Part shown: in pieces, positions 8,301 through 15,800 of the stretch
How positions within the stretch are numbered: the first letter of the stretch is position 1
Layout of the letters: each line of letters opens with the position of its first letter
NCBI GenBank assembly: GCA_002309015.1
Contig: DBWM01000051.1
Location: 20,059-45,118 of the forward strand
Direction: 5' to 3'
From: Myxococcales bacterium UBA1238
Lineage (GTDB): Bacteria > Myxococcota_A > Bradymonadia > UBA7976 > UBA1532
Length of the DNA stretch: 25,060 bases
Translations under genes and position numbers: made by a program
The notes under the pieces: generated by a model
The model's input: only the letters and a program-made list of their open reading frames with translations
What the model was told of the DNA's origin: nothing
Databases searched by the model: none

Positions 8301-9168
8301 GGTGCGCACGCGCGACGAGGGGCCCCTCGCTCAAAAACTGCCGATGCAGCAGTTCAACCACGCGATCGTCTACATTCCCAAACAGGAAGGCGTAAGCGAA
8401 GGGCGTTTCTACGATCCCACGGTGGAGGCGCTCGATTTGCGGTTGCTGCGCGGTGACGATCAGGGCACGCGCTCCCTGGTGCTCAATCCCGAGACGCGCG
8501 AATGGCGCTTCATCGACATCCCCTTCGATTCGCTGCTCACCGAATATTGCCAGATCGATCACCAATACAGCCTCGACTGGGAGGGCGAAGCCGAGGGGCA
8601 AATGAAATGGCGCTGCGAGAGTCAGAACGCAGAAGCGATGCGCATTTTGACGAGGAACCCCAACAAGCTGAATCGCTCGATGGATCAGGTGGTTCACAAC
8701 TTCTTCCCGGGCGGATCCTCCAAACAGGACGCGCGCTTTAAAGCCGACGATCTGACGAAGCCCGTCGAAATCGAGATCGGATTCAAAGCGCCCAATGTGG
8801 CCCGCAAGGAGGGCAAAGAATTCCGCATCCCCGTGATTCAGTCCGCATCGCCGCATCAGCTGTTTTCGGAGCCCAAGCGCGTATTCCCCATGGATCTGTC
8901 GCACCGCCTGGGCCGTCAGCAGTGGCACGCCGAGATCACACTGCCCCAGGGCGCAAAAATCGCGCGGCTGCCCAAATCCCAAAATGTAGAAACGCCCTGC
9001 ATCACCCAGACGCTTTCGGTCAAAGCCGAGGGACAGCGCGTGATCCTCGACGAATCCCTCGCCTACCGCTGCCCGCGCATCGATCCCAAAGACTGGGCGC
9101 AATACCGCAAGGCCGCAGAGCAGATGAAGCAGAACATCGATCAGGAGATCGTCTTTAAACGCCCCTGA
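5398..9168 (+). CDS. Large TPR / DUF3857 / transglutaminase-like lipoprotein
   Basis: This 1256-residue protein starts at GTG with AGGAG six bases upstream. It has a lipoprotein signal peptide (Cys18 after Cys-Ser-Ala). Domains in order: helical repeats (30-190); a beta-sandwich, galactose-binding-like module (about 210-323, containing KIFVNDAVVFEGP); several TPRs (about 370-660); a DUF3857-like domain (about 682-870, from ELITLLDDEVTLLNPDGS); and a transglutaminase-like domain with the expected triad Cys946 (YGDCKDKA), His988 (FNHAIVY) and Asp1006 (YDPT). About 240 further residues form a C-terminal beta-rich domain. DUF3857-transglutaminase proteins are known in Bacteroidetes and deltaproteobacteria, but their substrates are mostly undefined; the fold often acts as a protease, isopeptidase or cross-linking enzyme. 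The intact triad suggests activity in the envelope. It is divergent from the hydrolase lipoprotein and may share regulation with it. Confidence 0.9.
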   Translation: MKHFPSLFFSCALACSACGGAPETAPETANLTSAAPIDRAQLLETVELFYKASTPEEMRKQVNKAQQLAPQSAWTHEIEAELARMEGRDEDYADALIAALRDLSDDASRYHIEQALKTEKSRKQNEAFEDALQRIMEAHSNAQARDRAAFILAQTAHLKGKFKQRDQLFERLPGWLPLAIIGTWSNDQGKGYDSEEAPERSIEKDARYPGSLVQIGWRDDYPQNPVHILDFGSLFEPKTWQLAYGAASVEVSENKEYLLKISSSAPIKIFVNDAVVFEGPLLEKWLFEAIEIPVSLHAGVNTILLKSAQTTGAWRLSARLLDREGHADYKLRPFDTPQTATNAENANPSPMEASELLHLWDAIPSDARKLLISSRWASWMGLHAQAAAFAEAYAALSPTGIIARETLSQMLEANKEQGLASDLLTALVDQFGSEFPALSLQQIESWLRLNLEEKARQALLKLTEKPQYRSAHMALAQFYKSQGWKEESCRILEEADRTWPEMDQLSLDLADCYESIGLPLKAEALRNQLLRQQPVHTSLLEDQHGRAMKKGDYDQALRIAEKLIAANPQSRGAYMRKAEALRQQEKFKEAHQALEMIEKIAPTAPQSWLKRAKISLQARQDERAIDELKAALARDPENAELAARIDHLAPETGEWLTDVPDDAAIQKALKAATCEDRSPSAELITLLDDEVTLLNPDGSASCVVTAVSLACNQNAVDNLTHMRMRAGRSRVLQAFAIDAQGNRLDASTIRGTSIRFRNLTVGSAVVLQYRVDESPEAYLAGNAARTWWFQGFGYDNLYSRWVLYMPKNFTLAQEFTHGEITQSVENKGDLTRYEWLGKDFKSLTPERHMPHLSELTSRLSISTVPSWDMFVQWELALLQGAFRKTPTVTALAQKLAEGTNSVQEKIYRIQDYLISHIRYQQDYEHVIAGVKPHAASVVLARQYGDCKDKAVLFIALAKELGIEAHFALVRTRDEGPLAQKLPMQQFNHAIVYIPKQEGVSEGRFYDPTVEALDLRLLRGDDQGTRSLVLNPETREWRFIDIPFDSLLTEYCQIDHQYSLDWEGEAEGQMKWRCESQNAEAMRILTRNPNKLNRSMDQVVHNFFPGGSSKQDARFKADDLTKPVEIEIGFKAPNVARKEGKEFRIPVIQSASPHQLFSEPKRVFPMDLSHRLGRQQWHAEITLPQGAKIARLPKSQNVETPCITQTLSVKAEGQRVILDESLAYRCPRIDPKDWAQYRKAAEQMKQNIDQEIVFKRP

Positions 9169-9178
9169 TTGTTTTTTT
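9140..9178 (+). terminator. Possible intrinsic terminator after the transglutaminase gene
   Basis: ATCAGG (9140-9145) pairs with CCTGAT (9164-9169), and a run of seven T follows at 9172-9178. The stem is only six pairs with an 18-base loop and overlaps the stop codon, so this is weak; the T run is the better half of the evidence. Confidence 0.35.
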
Positions 9179-9219
9179 GCACACCCGCCTTTGCATTTCA
9201 GGATGCCCTCTTCGCCGCA

Positions 9220-9235
9220 AAGTGATACATCACTT
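9220..9235. promoter_or_regulatory. Perfect 7-2-7 inverted repeat just before the SDR gene
   Basis: AAGTGAT-AC-ATCACTT is a perfect dyad that ends two bases before the ATG at 9238. No Shine-Dalgarno sequence is visible next to this start. The site could be an operator for a dimeric regulator or a small hairpin at the initiation region. No regulator gene lies adjacent. Confidence 0.5.
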
Positions 9236-9237
9236 GC

Positions 9238-10119
9238 ATGAGCACAGATAAACCTCAGTCCATCCTCATCAGCGGCTGCAGCGGAGACTTCGGATTCCTT
9301 GCAGCCCGCGCGCTCGCAAAACGCGGACATCTCGTCATCGCGGGCATTCGTGAACCCGACGATCGCGGAGCGCCCAATGCGGCAATCCTTCGCGCTCTCA
9401 AATCCCAGGGACAAGCCGTCTACCCCATCGAGCTCGACGTCGATCACTCCGAAAGCATCGAAGGCGCCCTCAAGTACGCCTTAAAGCTTGCCAACGGTCG
9501 CATCGATTGCGTGATCTCTGCGGCAGCCTACTGCGTATTCGGCCCTATAGAAGCCTGCCCTCCGGAGCAGTTTCTGCAAATGCTCAATACGAATGTGGTG
9601 GGCGCGCTGCGATTATTCAGAGCGGTGCTTCCGCAAATGCGCGCGCAGGGCTTCGGTCGCTTGATTCAGTTGAATTCGGGACTCGGTCGGGCGGTGTTGC
9701 CGTTTACGGGCATTTACGGAGCGAGCGCGTGGGCGCTTGAAAGCATGGCGGAGTCTTTGGCACTCGAGGTGGCCCCCTTCAATATCGAGATGGCCATTTT
9801 GGAACCGGCCGGTTATCGCGCCGGCGGATTCCCGAGGAAAGCGGTGATCGATGAAGATCGCCTCCAGCCATATGAATCACAACTGGTGGCGCTTTCGGAG
9901 CAAATGCGCGCATCCGACGACGATCCCTACGCGAGTCAGGAGCGCGCTCCGCTAGAGGAAGTAGCCGATGCAGTCCTTCAGGCGGTGGAAGCGGAACATG
10001 TGTCTTTGAGAACGCTCATCGGTGAGGATGCAGAGACACTGGTGGCTTTGCGACAACAGCTTTCAGCGGATCAATATGACCTCGAGATTCGAAAACGCGC
10101 GGGTCTGACCGATTCGTGA
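9238..10119 (+). CDS. SDR-family protein lacking the catalytic lysine
   Basis: The 293-residue sequence is a classical short-chain dehydrogenase/reductase in layout: a nucleotide-binding loop near the N-terminus (SGCSGDFG, in place of the usual TGxxxGxG), an Asn in the NTNVVG motif (Asn119), Ser147 (LNSGLG) and Tyr160. The active-site lysine four residues after the tyrosine is absent: the codons read Tyr-Gly-Ala-Ser-Ala-Trp, so position 164 is Ala (GCG). In the family this Lys orients the cofactor ribose and lowers the Tyr pKa. The protein may therefore be a pseudoenzyme, a binding protein, or use a changed mechanism. The tail after PAGYRAGGF (substrate loop) is of normal length for the oxidoreductases related to retinol dehydrogenase. 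Its stop overlaps a possible GTG start of the esterase, so the two may be co-transcribed. Confidence 0.88.
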   Translation: MSTDKPQSILISGCSGDFGFLAARALAKRGHLVIAGIREPDDRGAPNAAILRALKSQGQAVYPIELDVDHSESIEGALKYALKLANGRIDCVISAAAYCVFGPIEACPPEQFLQMLNTNVVGALRLFRAVLPQMRAQGFGRLIQLNSGLGRAVLPFTGIYGASAWALESMAESLALEVAPFNIEMAILEPAGYRAGGFPRKAVIDEDRLQPYESQLVALSEQMRASDDDPYASQERAPLEEVADAVLQAVEAEHVSLRTLIGEDAETLVALRQQLSADQYDLEIRKRAGLTDS

Positions 10120-10187
10120 ATCCGCCGAATCGAAAAAACAGTCCCCTGCCCCTTCTTTTCAATCCAGTCACTTCACAAAAACAGACC

Positions 10188-11177
10188 ATGCCCATTCTCA
10201 TCGAAACTTTTGAAAGCCAGATTTTAAAGGACAACCCGCTTCTCGATTCGCCGGTTCGGACAATCCCAGTTTACCTGCCTGAAGAAGCAGCGGCGAATCC
10301 GCAGAAGCGGTATCCCCTGTTGTTTGCATTCCCGTCGTTTACGGGGACGGGGCTTTCGTTCCTCAACTATGACTTTTATCGTCCAAATTTGCCTCAGATG
10401 CTCGATCAGTTAATCGCTTCACATAAGATGATGCCCTGCGTCTGCGTGATGATCGATTCGATGACTTCGCTGGGAGGCAATCAATACGTCGATTCCAAGG
10501 CGGTGGGTTCGTGGGCATCTCACATCGTGCGCGAGCTGATTCCCTGGGCTGAGGAACGGCTTCCGGTGCTTCGCGGCCGAGAACATCGTGGTGCATTTGG
10601 AACGAGTTCGGGCGGTTACGGATCCATGCAAATGGGAATGAACCACGCGGAGCATTTTGCGGCATTCGCCAGTCACGCGGGAGACTGCGCGTTCGAATAT
10701 TGCTATCTGCCCGATATACCACAAGCCGTGGGCGCGTTTCGCTCAATCGGGAGCTTAAAAAACTGGTTCGATACCTGGCGCCACCATAACCAGCTTCCTG
10801 GATATTTGTTTCCGCTCCTCAATGTTGTAGCGCTCAGTGCGTTTTACAGCCCCAATCCGGCTTCTGAATATGGCTTCGACTTGCCGTTTGACCAGCGTAC
10901 AGGTGCTTTTTTAAAGCCCGTCTTCGAGAGATGGCTGGAGCACGATCCCGTCCGAATGGTGGAATCGAGGAGCGAGGCCTTAAAGCGCATGCGCTTAATC
11001 TACATCGATGCGGGCGAGCACGACGAATATAATCTGCAACAGGGCGCTTACCTGCTGCATTGCAAGCTCGAAGATCTGCATCTCGAGCATCGGTTTGAAC
11101 TCTGCCCCGGCGGTCATCGCGGTATCGGGTATCGGTTTGCGGAGTCCCTGCCCCTGTTATCCAAAGCGCTGCAATAA
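10188..11177 (+). CDS. Putative esterase (PF00756-type alpha/beta hydrolase)
   Basis: From the ATG at 10188 the protein has 329 residues and begins directly with domain-like sequence (MPILIETFESQILKDNPLLD). A GTG at 10116, overlapping the SDR stop, would add 24 low-complexity residues; neither start has a clear ribosome binding site, so this choice is uncertain. The nucleophile elbow is GTSSGGYG with Ser140. The acid is probably the Asp in DAGEHDEY and the base the His in PGGHRG near the C-terminus. This pattern fits the putative-esterase family that includes S-formylglutathione hydrolase, feruloyl esterases and mycolyltransferases. No signal peptide is seen, so it should act in the cytoplasm. 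Substrate unknown; pairing with the SDR gene suggests a joint pathway but nothing proves it. Confidence 0.82.
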   Translation: MPILIETFESQILKDNPLLDSPVRTIPVYLPEEAAANPQKRYPLLFAFPSFTGTGLSFLNYDFYRPNLPQMLDQLIASHKMMPCVCVMIDSMTSLGGNQYVDSKAVGSWASHIVRELIPWAEERLPVLRGREHRGAFGTSSGGYGSMQMGMNHAEHFAAFASHAGDCAFEYCYLPDIPQAVGAFRSIGSLKNWFDTWRHHNQLPGYLFPLLNVVALSAFYSPNPASEYGFDLPFDQRTGAFLKPVFERWLEHDPVRMVESRSEALKRMRLIYIDAGEHDEYNLQQGAYLLHCKLEDLHLEHRFELCPGGHRGIGYRFAESLPLLSKALQ

Positions 11178-11323
11178 AAAAATTTCTTACCCGCAGCTGT
11201 TCGGCAATCCTTTGGATTGATCAATTTCTACCAGCCAGTCATTTTTCATAACGCGCTTCTGAGCAAAATCTATACACCGCCCATTTACCAATCCATTCGA
11301 TACAGCAACCATCCACAAACGGC

Positions 11324-11354
11324 CTTTCACTCAATCCGCCGGATTGAATGAAAG
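11324..11354. terminator. 14-bp stem-loop between convergent genes
   Basis: CTTTCACTCAATCC, a three-base loop (GCC), then GGATTGAATGAAAG form a 14-pair stem with one mismatch. It lies between the esterase stop (11177) and the kinase stop (11359), both of which point towards it, as expected of a bidirectional terminator. No T run follows on either strand, so it might instead stabilise mRNA ends. Confidence 0.55.
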
Positions 11355-11358
11355 CTTA

Positions 11359-14300
11359 TCAGTAGACAATTTTCGATTGGTACAAATCACCAAGCTTCCT
11401 TGTACGGGGATAAATCAAGTCGCCGGATTCGGGAGATCGGTCCCAGTCGTAAATTTGCGGAAGATGCTCTAGGCGTTCAAGCTTGGCACCCTCTCTGAGC
11501 GGAAATCGCCATAGAATGGACTGCGGGTTGCCGGGTTCAAGCAAGTCGACGGATTGGTTGTCGGGCGAAAACAGCATCCTTCCAAAGAACCGCTTTGCAG
11601 ATTGCGGCAACGGAAAAGTTTTCAATACGCGCGAATTCAGATCGAGCAGATAGATCGATTCTTCCGGATACTCTCCTATGGATTCCGCGCGCCACGCGAG
11701 CTTTTTTCCATCGTTCGAAATGCAGGCTGAGAGCACGCGCTCTTTTACGGAAGAAATCGCTTCAAAATTCCGGTCTTTGTACATCCATAATCTTGGCGGT
11801 TCATCGCCCTGAAGGGCGATAAAGGCGATCAGCGAATCGCCGTCTTTGGCGCAAATGGGAGATGAAAGGCGTTTTGAAGTGAACAGATCGGTCACAGCGC
11901 CGGCGGTCAGCTTTTCGGAATCCGCCCAGTCGATCACCTCCTGATGCCTGAGGGCCTGCTCAAGATCGAAGAATCCAAGGACCATATTCTCGCCCTTCTG
12001 ACGAATCAGAAGGATTCGGTTTTGGCCACAGGGTACGAATTGCCGCATGTGAGCGGGTGCCTGCAAATAGCGCTTGAAGCTGGAATCCAACTGAAGCAGT
12101 TCCAGCTGAGGCCGCTCGGCCTTGCCCTTCAAATAAAAGACTTGATTACCATCGCTGCCAAAGCGCGGCACACGTACGTCGTTATCGGTGGAGGCGCTCA
12201 GCGTCAATTCCCGATCACTCTGGTGTTTTAAAAGGGCCACATGGGTGATCGTTTCTTCTAAACCGATTACCAAACGCCCGGATCCAAGGCTTGGATGAGC
12301 CAGCGACATCTGCGGATGCTGGTAGAGCAGCTGTTTCTGACCGAGCGGATTGAGCAGAAAGAGCGCGCGGGGTCCTTCCGATTCGCTCACATAAAAAATG
12401 GACTCCCCATCGGGTGCAAACAATGGATCGAGATAGCCGGCGGCGTCCCTGGTGAGCATCTGGAATGCGCCCGATTGCAAATCGAGCAACCCCAGGTCAC
12501 TTTTCTGAAGCACCCTGTCCCAGATGCGCGCACGGCTCTGAACATCGTAGTTGTAGACTACAGAAATCAGCAGGCGACGCCCATCCGCAGAAAAACGGGG
12601 TGAAAAATAGGCGCGATCAGCCGTTGCCTGAAGCAAAGTTTTGATGTGACGCCCGGGATCCTGCAGATCCACCATCATCACACTTGGGCGATCGAGCTCA
12701 TCGGGTCTCAAAAACACCAGCGAATGGCCATCAGGCGACAACGCAGGCGCTCCCGCTTGCTGAATTCTGGCTAACCGCTCTCCGCCGCGACTTGACAAGA
12801 GCTCGATTGCACCATCGGCCGTCGCTACGAATAAACGCTCTCCCGTGGAATCCCAGGCGACCCCAGCCAGAGGTCCATCTTCACGGACCACTAGATTTTG
12901 AACCGGAAACTCGCCCAACTCAGGATTCGAGATTACGAGGGAGCGATCGCGCAGAAATGCCAGATACTTTTGATTGGGCGCATCCACCCCGTAACGTTCA
13001 AACGCATCCGTTCGAACGAGCGCCTCGATGGGACCGAGCTCCAGCGAATGCTGCTTCTTCAGAAACAGGTAGGCACCCACCGCCAAACAAACCGACAACA
13101 ACGCCAAAGCCACGAGCAGACGCGTTGATTTCACCGGCGGTTTCTCGATCGCCTCGATGGCCCGCCTCACGGTTTCCGCGTCTTTAAAGCGCTTCTCGGG
13201 ATCCTTCTGCAGGCAGCGATCGACGATCAATCCGAGCTTGCGGCTCACGTCGGGGCGCTGGGAACAGAGCGGCTGAGCGCGGGTGGTGACCTGTGCGGCT
13301 GCAGTTTCGATGGGATCCCCCCGCACGATGGGCGGCCTGCCCGTCAGCATCTCGTACATGACGGCGCCCAATGCGTAAATGTCGGTCCGCTGGGTCTGCG
13401 GTTTGCCCAAAGCCTGCTCGGGCGCCATATATTCGGGCGTGCCCTGAACGACGTTGCCGGTTTCGGTCTGAACGAGCATCGCGATGCCGAAATCCATGAC
13501 CACCACGCGGTTGGTCTGCTCTTCGATCATCACGTTGCCGGGCTTTAAATCGCGGTGAACGATGCCGCAGCGGTGGGCGGCCTGAAGTCCCCTGCAGATG
13601 CCTTTGCAGATCTCGCAGGCGCGGGCGGGCGGCATGGGCGCTTCCTTCGCGATCACCTCCGCCAACGTCTTTCCGCGAACGAGCTCCATCGAAAGGAACA
13701 CGCGCCCTTCCATCTCCAAAAATTCGTAAATGCGGCAAACGTTGCGATGGGTGAGCGATCGCGAAAGGCGGACTTCGGCCTTAAACTGCTCGAGGGCGTC
13801 TTTGGAACTCGCCAAATCGGCGCGCACGAATTTTAAGGCGACCTCTTCATTTAAGGCGCGATCCAAAGCGCGGTAGACCTGACCCATGCCGCCTTCGCCC
13901 AAAAGGCCGCAGAGTTCGAAGCGCCCGCCGATGGCAGCGCGGTTGACGTCGCGACGCGAAGCCTGGCCGTCCCAGCAAATCTCGAAGATGTCGATGGATT
14001 GCACGTGGCCGCGCACGGGAACGGCGTCGAAGAGCCGCACGGGGCAGTCGAGACGATAGTCGAGCGCTTCGTAAGCGGCCGCAGAACAAAGGATTTGGCC
14101 GCCTTCACCCATGTTTTCGATGCGCGCGGCGGTGTTGACCACGTCGCCGAATAAATCGCCGTCCTGCTCGAAGACCGAGCCGTAACCGATGCCGATGCGC
14201 TCCAGGCAAGGCTCGCCGGTCCTCAAATCCTTGAGATTCGCCAGGATGCGCTGGGTTTCGATGGCCGCCTGTATCGCCTGATCGGGCGTTTCAAAAGCGA

Positions 14301-14571
14301 CCATCAGCGCATCGCCGATCTTTTTAACCAGCCGGCCGCCGTGTTTTTGCATCACCGGCAGCGCGGCATCGTGGTGTAAAGCGAGCATCGCGACGCCCGC
14401 TTCATCGCCAAAGCGTTCAAAGTAAGAAGTGGAGCCGATGATGTCGGAGAAGAGGACCGCACGCTGAACGCGCAGGCCACCCGTAGGCTCAGGCGCCAAA
14501 AACTGCGAAACGCCGCGAGTCGGCTCAAACGTACGCCCGCATAAAGTGAGCGCTTCGGTGTTCACGCTCAA
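11359..14571 (-). CDS. Adenylate cyclase / Ser-Thr protein kinase / beta-propeller fusion receptor
   Basis: The 1070-residue protein starts at TTG with GGGGGAG seven bases upstream. Residues about 35-170 form a class III nucleotide cyclase domain with both metal Asp residues (Asp43 in FSDIIGST, Asp87 in KKIGDALM), the purine-selecting Lys84 and Asp139 that favour ATP, and the transition-state Asn146 and Arg150 (VNTAARIE). Residues about 217-475 are a Hanks-type kinase with glycine loop GEGGMG (225-230), Lys247, HRD (339-341), DFG (360-362) and APE (383-385). A membrane segment lies at 484-504. The C-terminal 560 residues carry WD40/PD40-like repeats (FSADGRRLL, FAPDGESIF, FSPDNQSV), presumably a periplasmic beta-propeller sensor. 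Kinase plus TM plus propeller is common in Myxococcota and Acidobacteria; the N-terminal cyclase is the less usual part. All key residues are intact, so both activities are predicted. Substrates and ligand are unknown. Confidence 0.93.
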   Translation of the reverse strand: MSVNTEALTLCGRTFEPTRGVSQFLAPEPTGGLRVQRAVLFSDIIGSTSYFERFGDEAGVAMLALHHDAALPVMQKHGGRLVKKIGDALMVAFETPDQAIQAAIETQRILANLKDLRTGEPCLERIGIGYGSVFEQDGDLFGDVVNTAARIENMGEGGQILCSAAAYEALDYRLDCPVRLFDAVPVRGHVQSIDIFEICWDGQASRRDVNRAAIGGRFELCGLLGEGGMGQVYRALDRALNEEVALKFVRADLASSKDALEQFKAEVRLSRSLTHRNVCRIYEFLEMEGRVFLSMELVRGKTLAEVIAKEAPMPPARACEICKGICRGLQAAHRCGIVHRDLKPGNVMIEEQTNRVVVMDFGIAMLVQTETGNVVQGTPEYMAPEQALGKPQTQRTDIYALGAVMYEMLTGRPPIVRGDPIETAAAQVTTRAQPLCSQRPDVSRKLGLIVDRCLQKDPEKRFKDAETVRRAIEAIEKPPVKSTRLLVALALLSVCLAVGAYLFLKKQHSLELGPIEALVRTDAFERYGVDAPNQKYLAFLRDRSLVISNPELGEFPVQNLVVREDGPLAGVAWDSTGERLFVATADGAIELLSSRGGERLARIQQAGAPALSPDGHSLVFLRPDELDRPSVMMVDLQDPGRHIKTLLQATADRAYFSPRFSADGRRLLISVVYNYDVQSRARIWDRVLQKSDLGLLDLQSGAFQMLTRDAAGYLDPLFAPDGESIFYVSESEGPRALFLLNPLGQKQLLYQHPQMSLAHPSLGSGRLVIGLEETITHVALLKHQSDRELTLSASTDNDVRVPRFGSDGNQVFYLKGKAERPQLELLQLDSSFKRYLQAPAHMRQFVPCGQNRILLIRQKGENMVLGFFDLEQALRHQEVIDWADSEKLTAGAVTDLFTSKRLSSPICAKDGDSLIAFIALQGDEPPRLWMYKDRNFEAISSVKERVLSACISNDGKKLAWRAESIGEYPEESIYLLDLNSRVLKTFPLPQSAKRFFGRMLFSPDNQSVDLLEPGNPQSILWRFPLREGAKLERLEHLPQIYDWDRSPESGDLIYPRTRKLGDLYQSKIVY

Positions 14572-14810
14572 AAGAAAACTCCCCCATGCCCATTCGAGGG
14601 CGAGTCAGAAAACCAGGCGCGCAACTGGCGCAAAAAACCGCTCATTTTGCAAAAAGACGCGAAGCGGATCGAGTGATTTGAGCGCATTTTGCACAAAAAT
14701 GAAGCCATTCTTCAGAAAACCGCGCGATCTCTCGTTTATGAAGCGCATTTGTTATAAAACGGCCGCTTTGAAAGCCGGATGCCCGCTCGCAGCCTCAGGA
14801 CGCAATTGCT
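14572..14810. promoter_or_regulatory. Divergent regulatory region with three ATTTTGCAxAAA-like boxes
   Basis: No gene is seen in these 239 bases between two divergent genes. Three related boxes occur: CATTTTGCAAAAA at 14643-14655, containing the perfect palindrome TTTTGCAAAA; GCGCATTTTGCACAAAAA at 14682-14699; and GCGCATTTGTTATAAAA at 14743-14759. The last contains TATAAA and could serve as a -10 element for the plus-strand gene. The boxes may bind one regulator controlling both the kinase and the DUF4846 gene. Confidence 0.4.
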
Positions 14811-15734
14811 TTGAATTTCTTCAAACCAAGAAAAATGTTTTTCACGCCTCCTCACGCTTTTTTTGCGTTCGCATGCAGCCTTTTGATCGCCGCAAACGCA
14901 GGCGCGCAGGGTGAAGATCCCGCAGCCGAAGTTCGCGAGCCCTCCTTCAGGCGCGCAGCATCGTCAGAAGAGCAGGCAGTGATCGACCCGAACGGTCAAA
15001 CCCTCGAAACCCGCATTTTACCGCCGCCCGGCTTCGTTCGAGTCCCCGTTTCAAAGGGATCCTTTGGGGAGTTTTTACGCCAGCTGCCCATGAAGCCTCA
15101 GGGAAGTCCGGTGCTTTATCACAACGGTCAGCCGAAACCTTATCAGCAGGGGGCGGTAGCGGTGATCGATTACGACGTGGGCAAGCGGGATTTGCAGCAA
15201 TGCGCGGACGCCGTGATCCGTTTATACGCCGAATGGCAATGGGCGAGCGGTCAAAAGAACGCGATCTCGTTTCAAATCGGCAACCGCAAGGATGTCCCCT
15301 GGCGCAGGTGGGCTCAGGGCGAGCGCTTAAGCGTACAAGACTGGAGCTGGAGCCGCAGGGCAAAGGCGAATCACAGTTACAGCGCGTTTCGGAAATATCT
15401 CGACTTTATTTATACTTACGCATATACGCGGACCCTTGCGCTGGAGTTAAAACCGGTGCCGTTCGAGCAGATGGAGCCAGGCGATGTGTTCATCGTAGGG
15501 GGGAGTCCGGGGCATGCGGTGACGGTGCTCGACGTGGTTCAAAACCCGGAGACGGGCGAACGGCGGTTTATTGCGGCGCAAAGTTACATGCCGGCGCAGT
15601 CGATTCACGTGATTTCCAACTTATATCATCTGAACGATCCCTGGTATCGTCTGGACGCTGCGGCATCGCAGGTGAAGTTTCCGGAATGGACGTTTCAGAC
15701 TTCGCAGCTGAAGCGGTTTAAAAAGACGCGGTGA
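14811..15734 (+). CDS. Secreted DUF4846 protein
   Basis: The 307-residue sequence has a signal peptide with a basic N-region (KPRK), a hydrophobic core and an Ala-rich cleavage area near residues 28-33, so it is exported. I start it at TTG 14811 because AGGA lies ten bases upstream; the ATG at 14835 would also leave a signal peptide. From GFVRVPVSKGSFGEFLRQLP onward it matches what I know of DUF4846: VLYHNGQPK, AVAVIDYDVGKRDLQQCADAVIRLYAEW and the late DVFIVGGSPGHAVTVLDV. The conserved Gly-Gly-Ser-Pro-Gly-His-Ala near the C-terminus recalls an active-site or ligand loop, but the family has no settled function that I know of. It is divergent from the kinase receptor and followed 66 bases later by the DnaQ-like gene. 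Confidence 0.85.
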   Translation: MNFFKPRKMFFTPPHAFFAFACSLLIAANAGAQGEDPAAEVREPSFRRAASSEEQAVIDPNGQTLETRILPPPGFVRVPVSKGSFGEFLRQLPMKPQGSPVLYHNGQPKPYQQGAVAVIDYDVGKRDLQQCADAVIRLYAEWQWASGQKNAISFQIGNRKDVPWRRWAQGERLSVQDWSWSRRAKANHSYSAFRKYLDFIYTYAYTRTLALELKPVPFEQMEPGDVFIVGGSPGHAVTVLDVVQNPETGERRFIAAQSYMPAQSIHVISNLYHLNDPWYRLDAAASQVKFPEWTFQTSQLKRFKKTR

Positions 15735-15800
15735 TCCCAAAAGAGAACGCAAACCTTAAAGCAGATTTTTGCCATCGAACAACAGGAGAAACCCAGATTC

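Noticed and set aside
7966..9447. 493-codon minus-strand frame
   Set aside because: It is opposite the DUF3857/transglutaminase gene with intact catalytic motifs; composition fits a shadow frame.
13184..13738. 184-codon Arg-rich minus-strand frame inside the kinase
   Set aside because: It is another frame of the strongly supported kinase; Arg/Pro-rich sequence is typical of such frames.
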